Positions 11,331-23,945 of a stretch of DNA of 64,000 bases are shown here, one piece after another (the first letter of the stretch is position 1; each line of letters opens with the position of its first letter). The stretch spans positions 21,525,023 through 21,589,022 of the forward strand of contig CAXKWD010000007.1 in NCBI GenBank assembly GCA_964059195.1, in the 5' to 3' direction. Origin of the DNA: Ectobius pallidus. Its lineage: Eukaryota > Arthropoda > Insecta > Blattodea > Ectobiidae. The notes below the pieces were generated by a model. It saw only the letters and a program-made list of their open reading frames with translations, did no database searches and was not told the DNA's origin. Position numbers and translations under genes: made by a program.

Positions 11331-12214
11331 ATTTCTTATATATCGCAGGAACACTTATCTTACTTTTCGTCCTATATGTAGTGGTCAGCATTCTGCTAGG
11401 TCTTCTTATTTCCATCTTTTTATTCTTACAAATTATAACATCTGTCCTCCAGGACACTTTTAACTTCAGAACCTGTTTTCCAATTTACATATTTCTTTAA
11501 ATTTATAGAACTCCATGTAGTCAGGCTATAGTCTATTTGATTCTGCAAGGGAAATCAAAGTGTTGATCTAGTAAAAGGAAATCAACAGAAAATCTGCTTA
11601 ACTATTAAGGATATCAATGTAACGATAGGGGAAGATGTGGTCTCTTTGATATATTATACAAAACGGTCCACGCCAGCATAGCTTATGCCTGCCTTTGATG
11701 GGTACCGGTAGTCTATGAAAACCTTTATTTCATTATAAAAATGGACTGATTGTATTAAATAATTACCTGATGCTTGCAAAATAAATTATAATTTAATTCT
11801 AATATACCTAGGTATTACATGGAAAGAACGATTCTTGCAATTTATACTTTGTGATTAGCTGATTACAGAATAGGAGAAGGACCCACTCTTTAGGAAGTTT
11901 ATTTCAGCCGTTAGTGACAGCATCCTATTATGTAAGAGACAAACATTAAATTAAATACAGTATAGGGCTATTACTCCGAACCTATAAAAATTGCCCTATG
12001 GAAAGCCTGAGTTCTGATTCTTTGAATTATATTTCACAAAATATGTTTTATTAGAGAAGTAAATCATATGTAGGAAATGAATAACAATCTGCAATCGAGG
12101 GCATCGAAACCGAAGAGGTGTAAGGATATGGGGTAAAGGAATGCGTGATCGATCTCTCACAGGATTACTTAATTTATTTTCGGCTTAGGCCTACCGTTTT
12201 ATTAAGTTGCTTTA
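11331..12214. other. Unassigned DNA
   Basis: Nothing recognisable beyond single-copy AT-rich sequence. Confidence 0.4.
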
Positions 12215-13145
12215 TCTCTATATATATAAAAGGCTTTGTCCTGACTGACTGAATGACAGGAATCAACGTACAGCCTAAACTATAACAGGTAGAGACTTGG
12301 AATTTTGACAGTACCTTCGCTTCATAATGTAGGTGCTCACTAAGAAAGGATTTTGAAAAATTCTGATTCTAAATGCCAAAAATTAAATGTTTTTGAAAAT
12401 ACTTAATCCCTTTTTACATAGAATTATCAAAACAAATTCACAGAACGTATTGTTACCAGTGATAACAGGTGGGCTTGGATTAAATTAAATGGATGTTTGA
12501 CAAATTAGAGAAGGTATCATTATAATTCATATTATCTATATTAATAAAAGGAATTCTCCTCGATGATCATCGAAATCTACTGAACGCAGAGATCTGAAAT
12601 TTTAAAGATAGATGGACTGAAAGGTGGGCAAATGCTCCTCGAAGCCGAATTTTTAATTTTAGCTTTCGTTCGCGAGTTATGAGTGAAAAACTGGCAGAAA
12701 ACGTGATTTTAGCGCTATCGAAGCATCAGATTTCAGTAATACATTTCAATGTCAAATCAATTGCAGTTGGCTTTGGCTATTTTTGTCATACCGTGGAAAT
12801 AAAAGCATCGCGATCGCTTGAATGTTGTAAGCCCACGCTGGTCGATTCATTTGTTTAGAGTGTCAAGGCCCACAGACATATGACATTTTCAACCTACACG
12901 GAAGAAGGATAATCAACCCTAAATATGGTCAAACCGTTCGATTTGAACGAAACTTGCTATACAGGGGTTTTCTGGGCCAAGGAACTCGAATCTGAGATCG
13001 CTTTTACCAGGCGACGCTATCTAATCGTGTTATGTAATTCACGTGATTTAGGTGTTAATAAATATGATTTAACTATTATGCTCTTAATTTTTTATTTGTT
13101 ATTCTTGAAATAATTATCGCGGGCGAAGCCGCGGGCACATGCTAG
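12215..13145 (+). mobile_element. Helitron, non-autonomous
   Basis: Begins TCTCTATATATATAAAAGGC after an A and ends CTAG at 13142-13145 before a T. The 3' hairpin is CGCGG-GCGAAG-CCGCG. The 5' third matches the 9119 Helitron; the 3' two-fifths match the Helitron end at 52440-52882, including ATAAAAGCATCGCGAT and CTGGTCGATTC. A 62-codon frame at 12925-13113 lies in this 3' part and is probably not a gene. The next Helitron starts at the very next base. Confidence 0.9.
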
Positions 13146-13380
13146 TCTCTCTATATAAGAGGCTTTGTCCTTTGACTGACTGACTGACAGAGAATCAACG
13201 TAGAGCCTAAACTATAATAGGTAGAGACTTAGAATGTTGACAGTACCTTCGTTTCATAATGTACCTTCACACTAAGGAAGGATTTTGAAAGTTTTATTTT
13301 TATTTTAGATGCCAAAAATCAAATGTTTTGAGGATACTTAATACCTTTTAACAGAAGTATCAAATCCCAATAAAATTCCA
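13146..13380 (+). mobile_element. Helitron 5' end, abutting the previous one
   Basis: TCTCTCTATATAAGAGGCTT follows CTAG directly and the next ~200 bp track the 5' region of the 9119 and 12215 copies (AATCAACGTA.AGCCTAAACT, GACAGTACCTTCGTTTCATA). Similarity fades near 13380 and no CTRR end was found. It is either a truncated element or one end of a tandem insertion. Confidence 0.78.
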
Positions 13381-15490
13381 TGTAGGCCTACTGTTCTTAT
13401 GACGACAGTGTATTTGGAAATAAATGATACCGGACTTTAAACACTAATAACTAAAGCAATACAGACATTATAGGAATAGGCTAAAACCACTAAGGGCTTG
13501 ACGTGATTGGTATCCACGATTCTAGTGAAATATAAGACACATAAAATGGAGGATCAACTAACACCCAGCTTGACAGCACCGCATAACAGAATAGGTAATT
13601 CATCCAGTTCAAAATGTCTCATTTCACAACAGCACAGTCATTGGAATTCTGTGTTAAATACAAACCTATTGACATGTGTCTAGATGTTTAAAATTATTAT
13701 GTTATGTGGTGGTAATTATTACATTATGTTTGGTAATCCTAGAACTTTCTTTGCTTAAATAATAAATTCGCTGCGGAAAATAATACTGAAAAATCTCGCA
13801 AACGGAATTGTCCGAAATAATGTATAAATTAACCAGTCTTAATACTATTGCGGAAGTAATACTGAAGTCGCATTACAGTCGCATAGGTTTGTGCTTATAA
13901 AGAATTTCATTTCCCAAAAATGAACTGTTGAAGTTGAACTTAAAAAAAGTATTTTGATTTCACTGTTCCCATTAAACGTTACTGGATAAGGCAAGTGGCT
14001 TATAATGCATTCGTCTTTTCCTTCTTTATGCTTACTAGATATTTATTTATTTTTATTTAGTAATAATAAGTTAATAATGAACATTTCAGGTAGAAAACCC
14101 AATTACAATGTCCGTGACAAAAATACAATTTATACATACAAAATATTAAAAACAAAAAATATAAAGATACATTACTGCAATTTAATAAAAAGAAAAAGAA
14201 ATTCCTAGCCACTTCTGGGTTCCAGCAGTTGCCAGGTTTCTTCTCTAAACGCAGTACATAATGCCTTTGTGAATGAGAAACATTTAGGATAAGAAAGAAA
14301 GAGTGAGGAATATGCTTGGCATGATGCATTAAACATACAGTAACTTCCTTTTATTGTAACTACGTTTAATAATTTCAATTCATTATTAAATTAACTTCGG
14401 CTAAAGCATTTTTAAATTCATTTTCGGACATGCTAAGTATAACAATTAAAAAAAAATTATTGCACAAAGTGTTTACTTTATTTAAAGATGAATTTTTGTG
14501 AATATCAGTATCACCCTGGGGGTAAAGAATAACTTCCTGTGTCTACTTAGTTTACTTGGCGCGTAAAAGGAAAACTTCACATAGGCCTGCTAGATAAGGA
14601 AGCTACTTAAAGTAATATATTATACAATATTCGCCTGTTTATTATTTAGGTATACTATTGTTTTTATAGTAGCAAATGCAGTGAAACTTTCTAATAAATC
14701 TTATATAGGCTACTTGAACTACTACATACATAACTTATGTAACATGACTAACATCCATACTCGCAGGGGTTCGGTACTAACTTAGTTTATTTTTTTTTCT
14801 GGGACTTGTTAATTTAAATTAATACTGTCCCAATAATGAATTATTCGTCCCAATACTACTGTTATCGTAGCTATTGTCCTGCAGCAAAGTAACAAAAATA
14901 TATAAAAAATTCTATCAATATAAATTAAAAATAAATAAATGTATCCCTTACATGGGTAACCCTACTTAAGTCATACCTGATAATTTTCAAATTAAAAACG
15001 CTAGTGCATAGGTCTATACGCAGTTCTGAGCTCATGTTTTAACGCTACTTAATGATAGAAAATATCATTGCCTGAAGCAATGTAAGAGGAGTGATATAAC
15101 AGGGCGTTTTGACTGACGGTATCCGATCGGACCTGCCGTTTGCTGAAGAAACACGTGTTTCCTATGACCTATCTCCGATTAGCGAAGGAATAAAATTAAT
15201 GAAGCGTTACGGGAATGTTAAAACTAACCACCTGATGTTGCGGTCAAGTACTGTACATTGCGAGCGAGGCTATTGCGCTGGCGGGCATTTTCATGTAGCA
15301 TCAATTTTTTCATGTTTCCCGTAATAAGTACTATTAACTGCAAATTCAGCACTTGCTCTCGAGAAAAAGATCCTTACAGAATGCTCTGTATCTCTGTATA
15401 AAGATATGAGAAAACGACCGAGTAATTTTGGTTCCTGCGAGACTTTGGAATACTTCTTACCTTACTAGATTTCCCCAGAAATGATTTATA
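13381..15490. other. Unassigned DNA
   Basis: No element ends seen. A 71-codon frame at 15109-15324 is unusually balanced in composition but matches no family I know. Overlapping frames on both strands at 14005-14329 are low-complexity. Confidence 0.4.
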
Positions 15491-15755
15491 AATTCCGGGG
15501 TGCGCGGGCAAAGAGAGTTAAGTCCACTTTCTTGTTACTGAGAATTAGAGTGACTTAACACACTATACCAGCCCAACATAGCTTTAGAGATGGATAAACC
15601 CATGAGGCACACATCCACAACTACCGTACAATTTTGAATATGACTTACTTGACTTAACACAAATGTTGAGAACATTTTTATCTATAACTCTATGGACATA
15701 TCTCAATTTTTTAAGTTGGTGGACTTAAATCTCTTTGCCCGCGCACCCCGGAATT
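15491..15755. mobile_element. MITE with ~37-bp inverted ends
   Basis: AATTCCGGGGTGCGCGGGCA at the left is mirrored exactly at the right end, and the match continues to ~37 bp with about two mismatches. The interior is AT-rich and non-coding. GC-rich tips on an AT-rich 265-bp body are typical of MITEs. Because the terminal AATT is itself palindromic, the target duplication cannot be fixed, so the superfamily is open. Confidence 0.8.
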
Positions 15756-16610
15756 ACTGTGACTATCGAACCATAATTCCTAGCATTTAAAGAGACAAGT
15801 TATTTGTTGGTTATCCAAATATATTATGAGCTCTATGTTTGACTCTTGTCCTTACATTTTGTTTTGGTTTCTTAATTGTCTGTTTTTTACTGCATCTCGC
15901 GTAACTTATGTGCAATAGGATTACATTTTAACTTTTTTCTTTACTATTATTTGTGGTTTATATACAAATTTATTACAGGTCGCCGGCTGGCTTTTGAATG
16001 TCAACTACTTTGCCATCTATTTCGTGTTCTCGATATCTAGCTTGTCCTGTGGCTATGTTTTTACAAGGGTGTTCTGTAATCGGGGATTGAAAGCAGGTAT
16101 GGAATGGAACAGTGATAGGAAAGAAAAACGGGGAAATAAGTTATTAGGAGTAGAGGTATGAAGGATTTTCAATATAAATATAAGAGAATGTATACATCTC
16201 TGGTTAAAAAAAAAATATTCTTATTAACGTCGCTAACTTTTTAACTAAAAAGTCATATCGCGATTATAACACTAAAATACAATGGATATACAAAATCAAT
16301 TAGCTTTCATTACTAAGTTTAGCACTTTGATGTGGTATATTGGTTGGCCCTGCCCTGGCCTGGAGACATTGACAGGAACTTTGCACAGGAGTTCGTTGAT
16401 CAGTATAACTTACCTAGGGCAATATGTAAGTATGTTCCACAGATCGCACCAAGAAGGAAGATCCGTCGAAAGGATGTATGAATGAGTAAGAACTGTGTGT
16501 CGAATTCGCAGTCTGGTTAGGAGTACAGTACATATCTGGTTTTGATGGCCTTTGCTAGAAGTGTTCTTTAGTGTCGTGTAGTAGCTAAATTTCGGACTTC
16601 GGTCATAACA
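15756..16610. other. Unassigned DNA
   Basis: A 67-codon frame at 16282-16485 has no recognisable motif. Nothing else seen. Confidence 0.4.
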
Positions 16611-16690
16611 TATTTATTTATTTATTTATTTATTTAACTTGGCGGAGTTAAGGCCTTAAGTTCTTCTCTACCACTCAGCCAGGGCAAAAA
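16611..16690 (-). repeat. Retroelement 3' tail candidate, (TAAA)n
   Basis: On the minus strand GAGTGGTAGAGAAGAACTT and GGCCTTAACTCCGCCAAGTT precede about six AAAT units. I recall this ending from insect non-LTR elements, but the upstream body was not identified. Confidence 0.5.
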
Positions 16691-17640
16691 CATGAAATAC
16701 GTAATAATAAATTATATACGTACTGATATGTATCCAAGTGATATACAAGAATACAAGAAACGTTCATTAAATACAAAGACAAAAATTCAAACATAAAGGA
16801 CTTGAATAATATATTATACAAAATGACTAAAATAAAGGAATTTAAAAAGATGAAAGACGAAACAAATACATTCTTAATTATTACAAATAATGAAAATTTT
16901 CAATTTTTTTTTACAAATTAGCATCATTTCCTAAATATTATTGTATACTAAATTTATTAAATGACGCTTGAACTGTGAAGTCGTTTGGCAGCTCCTGAAA
17001 TAGCTAGGCAATGAATTCCAGTGACGAATAGCAACATATAGGCATATGCAGCCCAAAAACTATTATTATTATTATCATTATCATCCTCATTATTATTATT
17101 ATTGTTGCTATGCTCGCAGCCAAGGAAATATACGTGCTTTTTCTGGCGGCCGTCACACGCGAATTATTGCCTTTCCACAGTCTAGTTCTCCGAAACAACA
17201 GGCTTTGACAGACTGAAAACCTTGCCATTGACAGAAGACTATCTGCTTTTGTGTTAAATTGTTACACAATGCCTTACAGAAACCTGAAGTGTGGGAACAT
17301 CTGTGTTTAATTAAGAAGCTTCCTTGTACAATTAAGAGTGTTACCACTTTAAATGAAGAGAAAGAGAGTCAGTAGAGTGGAAGAAGTCGTATCATATCTG
17401 CACAACCGAATCGATTAATCGAGTTAGCAGTATGTAATAACTTCATTAGCGAAACTATTACAAAACAGAATTGGGAGATGGCAGATAGAAGTAAGAGAGG
17501 ATGGTTAATAAACGTTATATATATAAAACAGTAAGAAGCTACATCGTGATATGCGGTAAACAACTAATTAACTTGAGAAACAAAACTCTAGTCTTCATTC
17601 CGTACAAGTTGCTTAGAATTGCTACTTCTTTAGTTTCAAG
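16691..17640. other. Unassigned DNA
   Basis: Contains a (TTA)n-type microsatellite at about 17058-17107. Short frames on both strands are unremarkable. Confidence 0.4.
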
Positions 17641-17654
17641 GTTCTGCTCTGAAG

Positions 17655-18330
17655 TGTTTGTGTATAATGTTCAGGGCCATCTCGGTTGCACGGCTATAGA
17701 CCAGAGTTCGAATCTCTGTAAGCTGAAGTCGTATTCGTGGTAGACAAAGAACTGTACATGCAGGGCCGTCGCGTGGGCAGGGCGACCGGGGCGGGCGCCG
17801 CGACCAGGGGGGCGCCGTGGCAACGGCAAAAATAAAACAACAAAATTTGAAATAATATGTTAGATGTACATAACGTATTCTTAAAGTTAAGTATAACTGA
17901 ATTTTGAATATTACGTTGTTTGTATTTATTGAACAAATAAACATTTGACACCAATAACTTTATATTTTCTAAGTTACCCCAAAATAAATATTTGCTCAAA
18001 ATTGAACAGCTGGATATTAATAATAATAACCTAATAATAATGCGTGTTTATATGTATTTGTTGGTTTCGCGTCACGTCGCTCGCTGTGTGTTTGTGTTTG
18101 AATCCTTACAGATAGGTGGAATGTCGGGTGGGTGCACGTGGGATTAAGTTTTTTTGGGGGGGGGGCGCCTGACGAAATCTTGCCCCGGGCGCCAAAAAAT
18201 CACGCGACGGCCCTGTGTACATGTTTGGGGTTTCTCCGTGTGCACCAGTGTTTCCACATTTCTGCTTTCACATGCCCAATCCTTTTCTATCTTCATCTCA
18301 TTCAACATTCGCCTTTCACCCTCCCCAAAA
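17655..18330 (+). repeat. SINE-E copy split by a hAT MITE
   Basis: GGTTGCACGGCTATAGACCA and the B box GAGTTCGAATCTC form a tRNA-like head. GTGGTAGACAAAGA precedes the MITE, and GGGGTTTCTCCGTGTGC follows it. This order resembles the 59354 SINE (GTGGTGGACAAAG, then GGCTTTCTCGGGGTGC). Divergence is high, so membership is tentative; the tRNA-like head is clearer. Confidence 0.6.
17761..18215. mobile_element. hAT MITE with perfect ends
   Basis: Perfect 15-bp inverted ends CAGGGCCGTCGCGTG are flanked by a perfect 8-bp duplication TGTACATG (17753-17760 and 18216-18223), diagnostic of hAT transposition. Both subterminal zones carry GGGCGCC motifs in GC-rich DNA while the centre is AT-rich and non-coding. 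Intact ends suggest recent insertion. Frames at 17636-17999 and 18132-18357 are by-products of its GC-rich tips. Confidence 0.93.
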
Positions 18331-19774
18331 TCGTCCATTTGGCAACCAAAAATTTAAATCTATGTGACTGTCATGGTGAATAGACTTCTTCCTGACAGTC
18401 CTGGTGAATAGGCTTCTACCTTCTTCCTGATAGTCCACAGGATTTCTGTCCCCCGAGTTTGCGGGTTCTATCCTCCTTAGGTCAAGGAATACGTACATGT
18501 ATGTGTAAATTCGACATCTCATGTCTGTACGTTCACAGTACAGACTTCTGGATTTTGTTTTCTATTGTGGTCAGATGAGAACAGCATAATATTGAAACAG
18601 GGCTGTGATTATGGTCAAAACACATTTCTGTGACGAATCTTGCATAAGTTTCTATAATTTTTCTGTTAGATCACCCAAAACTTTTGCAGGATATGCAGAA
18701 CTCACAGAAATATCAAAGAAAGACTGGTTCAGATCCCGGATGCAGTGAAGTGTAAATAAGATTTTCCTAAGAAACTGCAATGAAGTTAAGACTTAGGCAA
18801 GGATTAGGCCTTCTACAGGACCAAATTCTGGCATACCGGCAATAGTTACAGGTACAACGTTCTAACTCTTAGAATATCGGCCGGTACTACGCTGTCTGCT
18901 TGTCTTAAAGATGGTGTCACTGTAGGCTACCAAAAAATCTAAGCCATAATAATATTGAAATTTGAGTTAAAGCTATTACATCTTTATTTTATTTTATTGA
19001 CCGATCTTAGTCTAATAACAAGTATTTAAACACTTTTCTCTCCGAAATTATAAACAAATTTAGCACACGAAGTAAAGCTTACTCCGAAACGGGTTATTAA
19101 ATGACGCTTGTTGCACCATGTAGCTGTTAATTTGCCTTTGATTGTTATTGAGAGTTTAATTTTTATTTCCTCTGTCTGACCTGCATAGCAATGGCAATAA
19201 TTTAATTAAAGATGATTATGCAATTTCGTAATGGTTACTACTCTTGCCATTTAGAGTTAAAAAGAATGTAAAAATGTGTTTTATGGCCATGAAGCTTCTT
19301 GGTAATATATAACCTGTAGACCCTACCTCATGCGTTCTGCTCTACCTTCACTAAGCTCTTCTAATATTTCATCGAGTTACAGGTGTGAGATAAGCGGTGC
19401 ACGCACTGGCATTTAACCGAATGGTTCTTGCATAGCAAACAATTAGCAGTACATGGGAGCATGTTCATAAAAAATATATAGCCGAAGTTTTAGGTTTCGA
19501 AACACGACGATCGTCGTTTGCACAAACCTGCGTGTTTGCAATATATTTGTTCTTTCCTCTTTTCTTCTTCTCCATTCCAAACATTCTCGTCCATTCTAAC
19601 AAAATATATTACCCCCGGAGTTTAATATTATTTGGAGATTAGGCTAAAAATTATCTATGAGCACTATTTACAGGTATTTTATTTACGAATTATATTTACT
19701 GCAGATTAATTATGTGAATACGCAGATTTCATAGCTTACAGCAAAACTTGATTGAGAAAGGAGAAAGGATGTAC
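18331..19774. other. Unassigned DNA with a short duplication
   Basis: GGTGAATAG.CTTCT units around 18372-18437 are duplicated, followed by a weak B-box-like GCGGGTTCTATCC near 18462. The rest is featureless. Confidence 0.4.
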
Positions 19775-19880
19775 CTCTGTGCAATTGCAATATGGAGGCT
19801 ATGGGTTAGTGCACTACTGTGCAATTGTAGGATGGTGAGTGTGAATTAGGCTAATGCACTACTGTGCAATTGCAGGTTGG
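19775..19880 (+). repeat. Tandem repeat around CTGTGCAATTG
   Basis: Three units spaced roughly 40-45 bp share CTGTGCAATTG.A; the last two also share TAATGCACTA/TAGTGCACTA upstream. Spacing and flanks are imperfect. Confidence 0.7.
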
Positions 19881-20514
19881 AGATCATTTTGTTTTGCATA
19901 TTGGATTGGAATATCGTATCTTCCTGACATTATTAAATGGAAATATAAAGTGAAATCTGAATACAGTTGCGCGTAAATTGAGCTCCTAGTTTATTATTAC
20001 TAACGGGATTTGCCTTTTTATTGTGTAATTTTTAGTTTAGGGAATAATTCTTTTACGTATGTGGAAATAAGTGCTATTTCACAGTTAGCCAACATACTGA
20101 AATTTGTATTATGATGACGATAAATAATATTCCTCCGATTTTATATGTTTAACATAGGCTATGTTTTTCTTTAATTTTCTCATCATATACGAAATCATCA
20201 TTGTCGACAGAGTTGCGGAGGGGATGAAATGAATTGAAACCTCAGGTGTGCTGCAACCGACAGGCCTGAGACCGCCGCCGGTGTGCCAGAATTTTTTTCC
20301 GCAGTACACACATAAAATGCCATCAACCTTTGGAAAAATAATGTTTAATCTCTGGAAGATTAAAGCTGATGCAGACCTCCAAAGGCTTGTTGACATAGGT
20401 AGAAAAACAAAGTGTAAAGAGATCCCTATACAAGCTGCGGACGTCTTTAGGGTTCCAGGAGATTGAGGCTCCCAGATTTTTAGTGAATCAATAAAACAAG
20501 GTAATAAGGTTGAC
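19881..20514. other. Unassigned DNA
   Basis: Overlapping 72-95 codon frames at 20109-20466 on opposite strands have no recognisable motifs. Confidence 0.4.
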
Positions 20515-20700
20515 AGCTTTAAGCACTGGCCGCATTTACCCCAAGAAAATCTTCTTGGGCTTCATTTTTGTTAAAAGCTGAGACAACCCCCTGGGCCATA
20601 TTGCCACCTGAAGGATTATAATAATTAAAAAATCCCAAAGACCTCATCAGGAATCAAACTCGCGACGGTTTGTAGCAAACTGCTTCAAGCAACTTCGTAC
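20515..20700 (-). repeat. SINE-B copy, diverged
   Basis: Minus strand: B-box-like GCGAGTTTGATTCCTGATGA, then AATCCTTCAGGTGGCAATAT and GGCCCAGGGGGTTGTCTCAG, matching the ATCCTTCTGGTGGCGCTATG..GGCCCCGGGGTCGACTCA stretch at 39389-39425. The 3' continuation has diverged. Confidence 0.72.
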
Positions 20701-21959
20701 GCCGATAAAGGTAACCTAACCAATAAATTCAAAACGTGTGAAATTTACGTGTATGTCTAAGAAATAGGCGCATATATGCCGCGCTTAATAAATTTATGTG
20801 TACAAGCTAGCACAGATTGACTTTTTATTTTATATGCCCTAAATATAGATGAAGAACTGTTAATTCGATAAATTTTCGCCAGAAATATGTCTTGCACCCC
20901 TCTAAAGGCAAAAATACAACTTTTCGAAAAAGAATTGTTTCTGTGTGCTTGTACCAGTGTCTCTTTGTGTGCGTGTGTGGAAAATAAAAATCGCATCACA
21001 AGGAATTGACACGAAACTCGCGTTGATTTTTTCTTACCCTCACTAGTACTTTGCTTGTGGAAGTGTCTCGCGTTTTTTTTAATCGAAAATCAGTATAACA
21101 ATTTTGCGTATATATTTCACACAAGTTGAATGTATTGAGACATAGCTTTTATTTATAATCTTTTTCGTAGATAAAACCTGAAAGGTATAAGTTAGTCTCG
21201 TCTTTAGCACCAACAGTTTCTTTTTACATCACAAGGAATTTTGCCTTGCCAGAAACGGGAGATCAGGAACTTCCATAATAGAGCGAAGAATTTTTTTTTA
21301 CATAGACTTATTTACGTATCAGGATACAGTTTTGCTGAAGGAAGAGCTTTCCTAGTCAATTTTGTGTCTATATTAATGAGGATCTGATCAGTTATTGATT
21401 AATTAATAGTATATTACGTGTTTTTGGTTATTACGGGATGTTAATATCGTTGAAATCAGATCTCCCAAGAATGTAGTTTGATGTCGCAACAAATAACTAA
21501 TTGGCGTTGTTTTAATTAATCTCAAGATGAATGATGATCGGCTTGTTAATTACTCCATGGGAAACACTAATCATCTGCAAAGTGCTGGCAAGAACCTGGA
21601 GAGTGTAGAGGGTTAGAATGGAACCGTGAATTTTCATTATTAGGAAAGAAATGATTTAGGGACATACATTCTGAGATAAAACTTAGCACTATCATTATTT
21701 CATTAAGAATTGTGGGTACTCTGGAACCTTGTCTTATCATTTACCCTTTCTATAGCTGGTGCATCAGGAAGGAAAGTCCCAGATGCTATACATGATGTAA
21801 ATCGTTAATGTTCCAGACTTCTAGGTTTTATTGCTTATCTTCAATTTTTCATTTTGATAAACTTTACTCCTTCAAATTTTCTAGTATCTAATTTTTGAAT
21901 TTATGATGCATGGATTTTTTTTACTGTGCTGACTTGCCTGTTGCTTTTTCTATAGAATA
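20701..21959. other. Unassigned DNA
   Basis: Nothing recognisable; an 80-codon minus frame at 20757-20999 has no motif. Confidence 0.4.
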
Positions 21960-22030
21960 ATAAAATCAGGTAAACTGATGTAACTAAGTGCCAGATTGCA
22001 TTTTTAGGTAGATTTCGTAGAAAAATCTAC
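21960..22030 (+). repeat. Short dispersed repeat start
   Basis: AGGTAAACTGAT.TA..AAGTGCCAGAT occurs here and at about 39734-39767. Only ~40 bp clearly match. Confidence 0.45.
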
Positions 22031-22134
22031 CTATTGTAATCGATACCATGTCATGACTTTCGAAAAATTCTTTCATATCTTTACGTTTCATGCCTCCCTA
22101 AGTACGAGACCACCGCCAGTTCAAAAATAAAATT

Positions 22135-22137
<3 letters not shown>

Positions 22138-22190
<53 letters not shown>
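22138..22190. repeat. (AT)n microsatellite
   Basis: About 25 uninterrupted AT units, decaying on the right. Confidence 0.95.
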
Positions 22191-22194
<4 letters not shown>

Positions 22195-23039
22195 TATTTA
22201 TATTTATATATATCTTTACACGCTAGCGGCCGTAATTTTGAAGATATTTGAACGAAATTTTATTATGTTATTTCTAGGCCCAATAGTTCGGATAAGTTCG
22301 TTAATGAGGAAAATTGCCCCAAGGGGGTGGTCGGGGGAGGGGGTTGAAATTTTAAAACATTTATATCTCGGCCCCTATGAAGTATAGAGGGAAACTTTGT
22401 TTGAATAAATTAGAGTACTCCCTATGGAGTTCACAGTGACACCAACGATTCAGGGGTTTTGGGGGTACGAGTGGGTGTGGGGTGGGGGATTGAAATTCGA
22501 AATTTTTGAAACTGCGTCTTGTGAGGTATCGTTGAAAAGCTCTTGATGAGTACTCTACAAATCAATAACTAGTTTTTTGATAGTTCTCACATAGGGCGAG
22601 ATTTGAAAGTTTAAAGAAGTGCTCTTTCTTCTTTTTTGCAGTTATCATTGCGGGTTTGTCATGCCAAGGCTAAAGAAGAAGAGTGCTACGCAGCGACAGT
22701 AAATTAAACCAAAAGCACTTCGAAATTTACCTCGGCCTGTAGGCTTCTCTAAAGGGATTTTTGTTTTTGTTTGTTTTGGTAATTGCAATTATGATGTGCA
22801 GAAAATAAGTTATTTTTGTAATCAATTTCCCAGTTAAGCTCCAGATCGATTCATTAAGCAGGGCTTAAGGAAAACCAAAGGCCTAGTCTGATAAGCATAT
22901 ATAAAGGAATATGTGGGTAGTGTTATTTGTCGAAGCTAACTGTAATGGAACTTCCAAAGCAAAATTGTAAAACAATATGTTTTCACGAGATCTGGTTTGC
23001 GTTTGATAAATTCTTTATGATATTATATTAACCATAAAA
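22191..23039. other. Unassigned DNA
   Basis: Contains two G-rich runs (around 22321-22345 and 22455-22485), each followed by TTGAAATT, suggesting an internally repeated degenerate unit. No coding signal. Confidence 0.45.
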
Positions 23040-23255
23040 TAGGCACTAAATTGGGTATTAATCCGGTACCGGTGAACCGGTTTAGTCCAGTATCAATAGG
23101 CTTCTTCCCATGGACGTTAATAACAAAGTTTCATGAAAATCCAATAAAGGATATTTGTGTTATCGCGCGTAAAGACACACGGACACACAGTCGACGGACA
23201 GACATTTTCCCGTCCACCACACAATTTCAGAAAGTACCATTCTGGTACTCAATTA
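23040..23255 (-). repeat. Repeat Y, copy
   Basis: Minus strand: GTACCAGAATGGTACTTTCT, GGTGGACGGGAAAATGTCTG, a CTGTCCG-type low-complexity run, GCGCGATAAC, then CCGGTTCACCGGTACCGG and CCCAATTTAGTGCC. The same order occurs at 36770-36900 and 55385-55960. It is an unclassified family. Confidence 0.75.
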
Positions 23256-23937
23256 AATGATAACATTTGTTGAGACAAATAAGTTTAGTTTCTTAAGTTT
23301 CTTAACATTATTTTCATATCTTTTTTCATAAGTTATTTCCTTACCACTACTGTTGTTCAGCGTTCCTAAATTCAATCATCTGAAGCGAGGAGAAATAACA
23401 TTGTAATTCAGGCTCAGAGACACCAATAATATGATGTAATAAAGACTTCAATAATTCAAAATGATAAGCAGAAATAATTTTTCCTATAAAATTAACAAGT
23501 TGAATAATTATATTTTTAAACGAGTTTTATAATATTGGTATAATATGTTTTTATTGTACTGACAATTACAACCTTACTCTGTAATGAGGGGCATAGAAAC
23601 AAAATACTGTAGATAAAATACAAATAATTATCTATGTCATCTATATCGGTGTGCCGTGGCACTTGTGTGGTTTCACAATGCAAATTTTTACCTAATATCC
23701 TATTTGTAAGAAACGAACTGCTTTTTCGGTGTTAGATTCCTCACAATTGCCATATTGCAGCTTTGCTTGTTGGTATTTTGTATTTCTCGCCTCTACCGTT
23801 GCCCTATGTGGTTTCTTTGTATTTCCTAAGTGTTTCTCATAAAAGTGAGGGAATTAGCAAAACTTTCCCTGTCTTTTATTATTTTATTACGTTGTTTTGG
23901 CATTTTTCCTTGTTCTCCAGGGACTACGCTTTCAAAC
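23256..23937. other. Unassigned DNA
   Basis: Nothing recognisable. The 119-codon frame starting at 23763 runs into the next MITE and is incidental. Confidence 0.4.
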
Positions 23938-23945
23938 CCATAGAG

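Noticed and set aside
15109..15324. 71-codon frame with balanced composition
   Set aside because: No domain, splice context or repeat of it elsewhere in the window; kept only as unassigned sequence.
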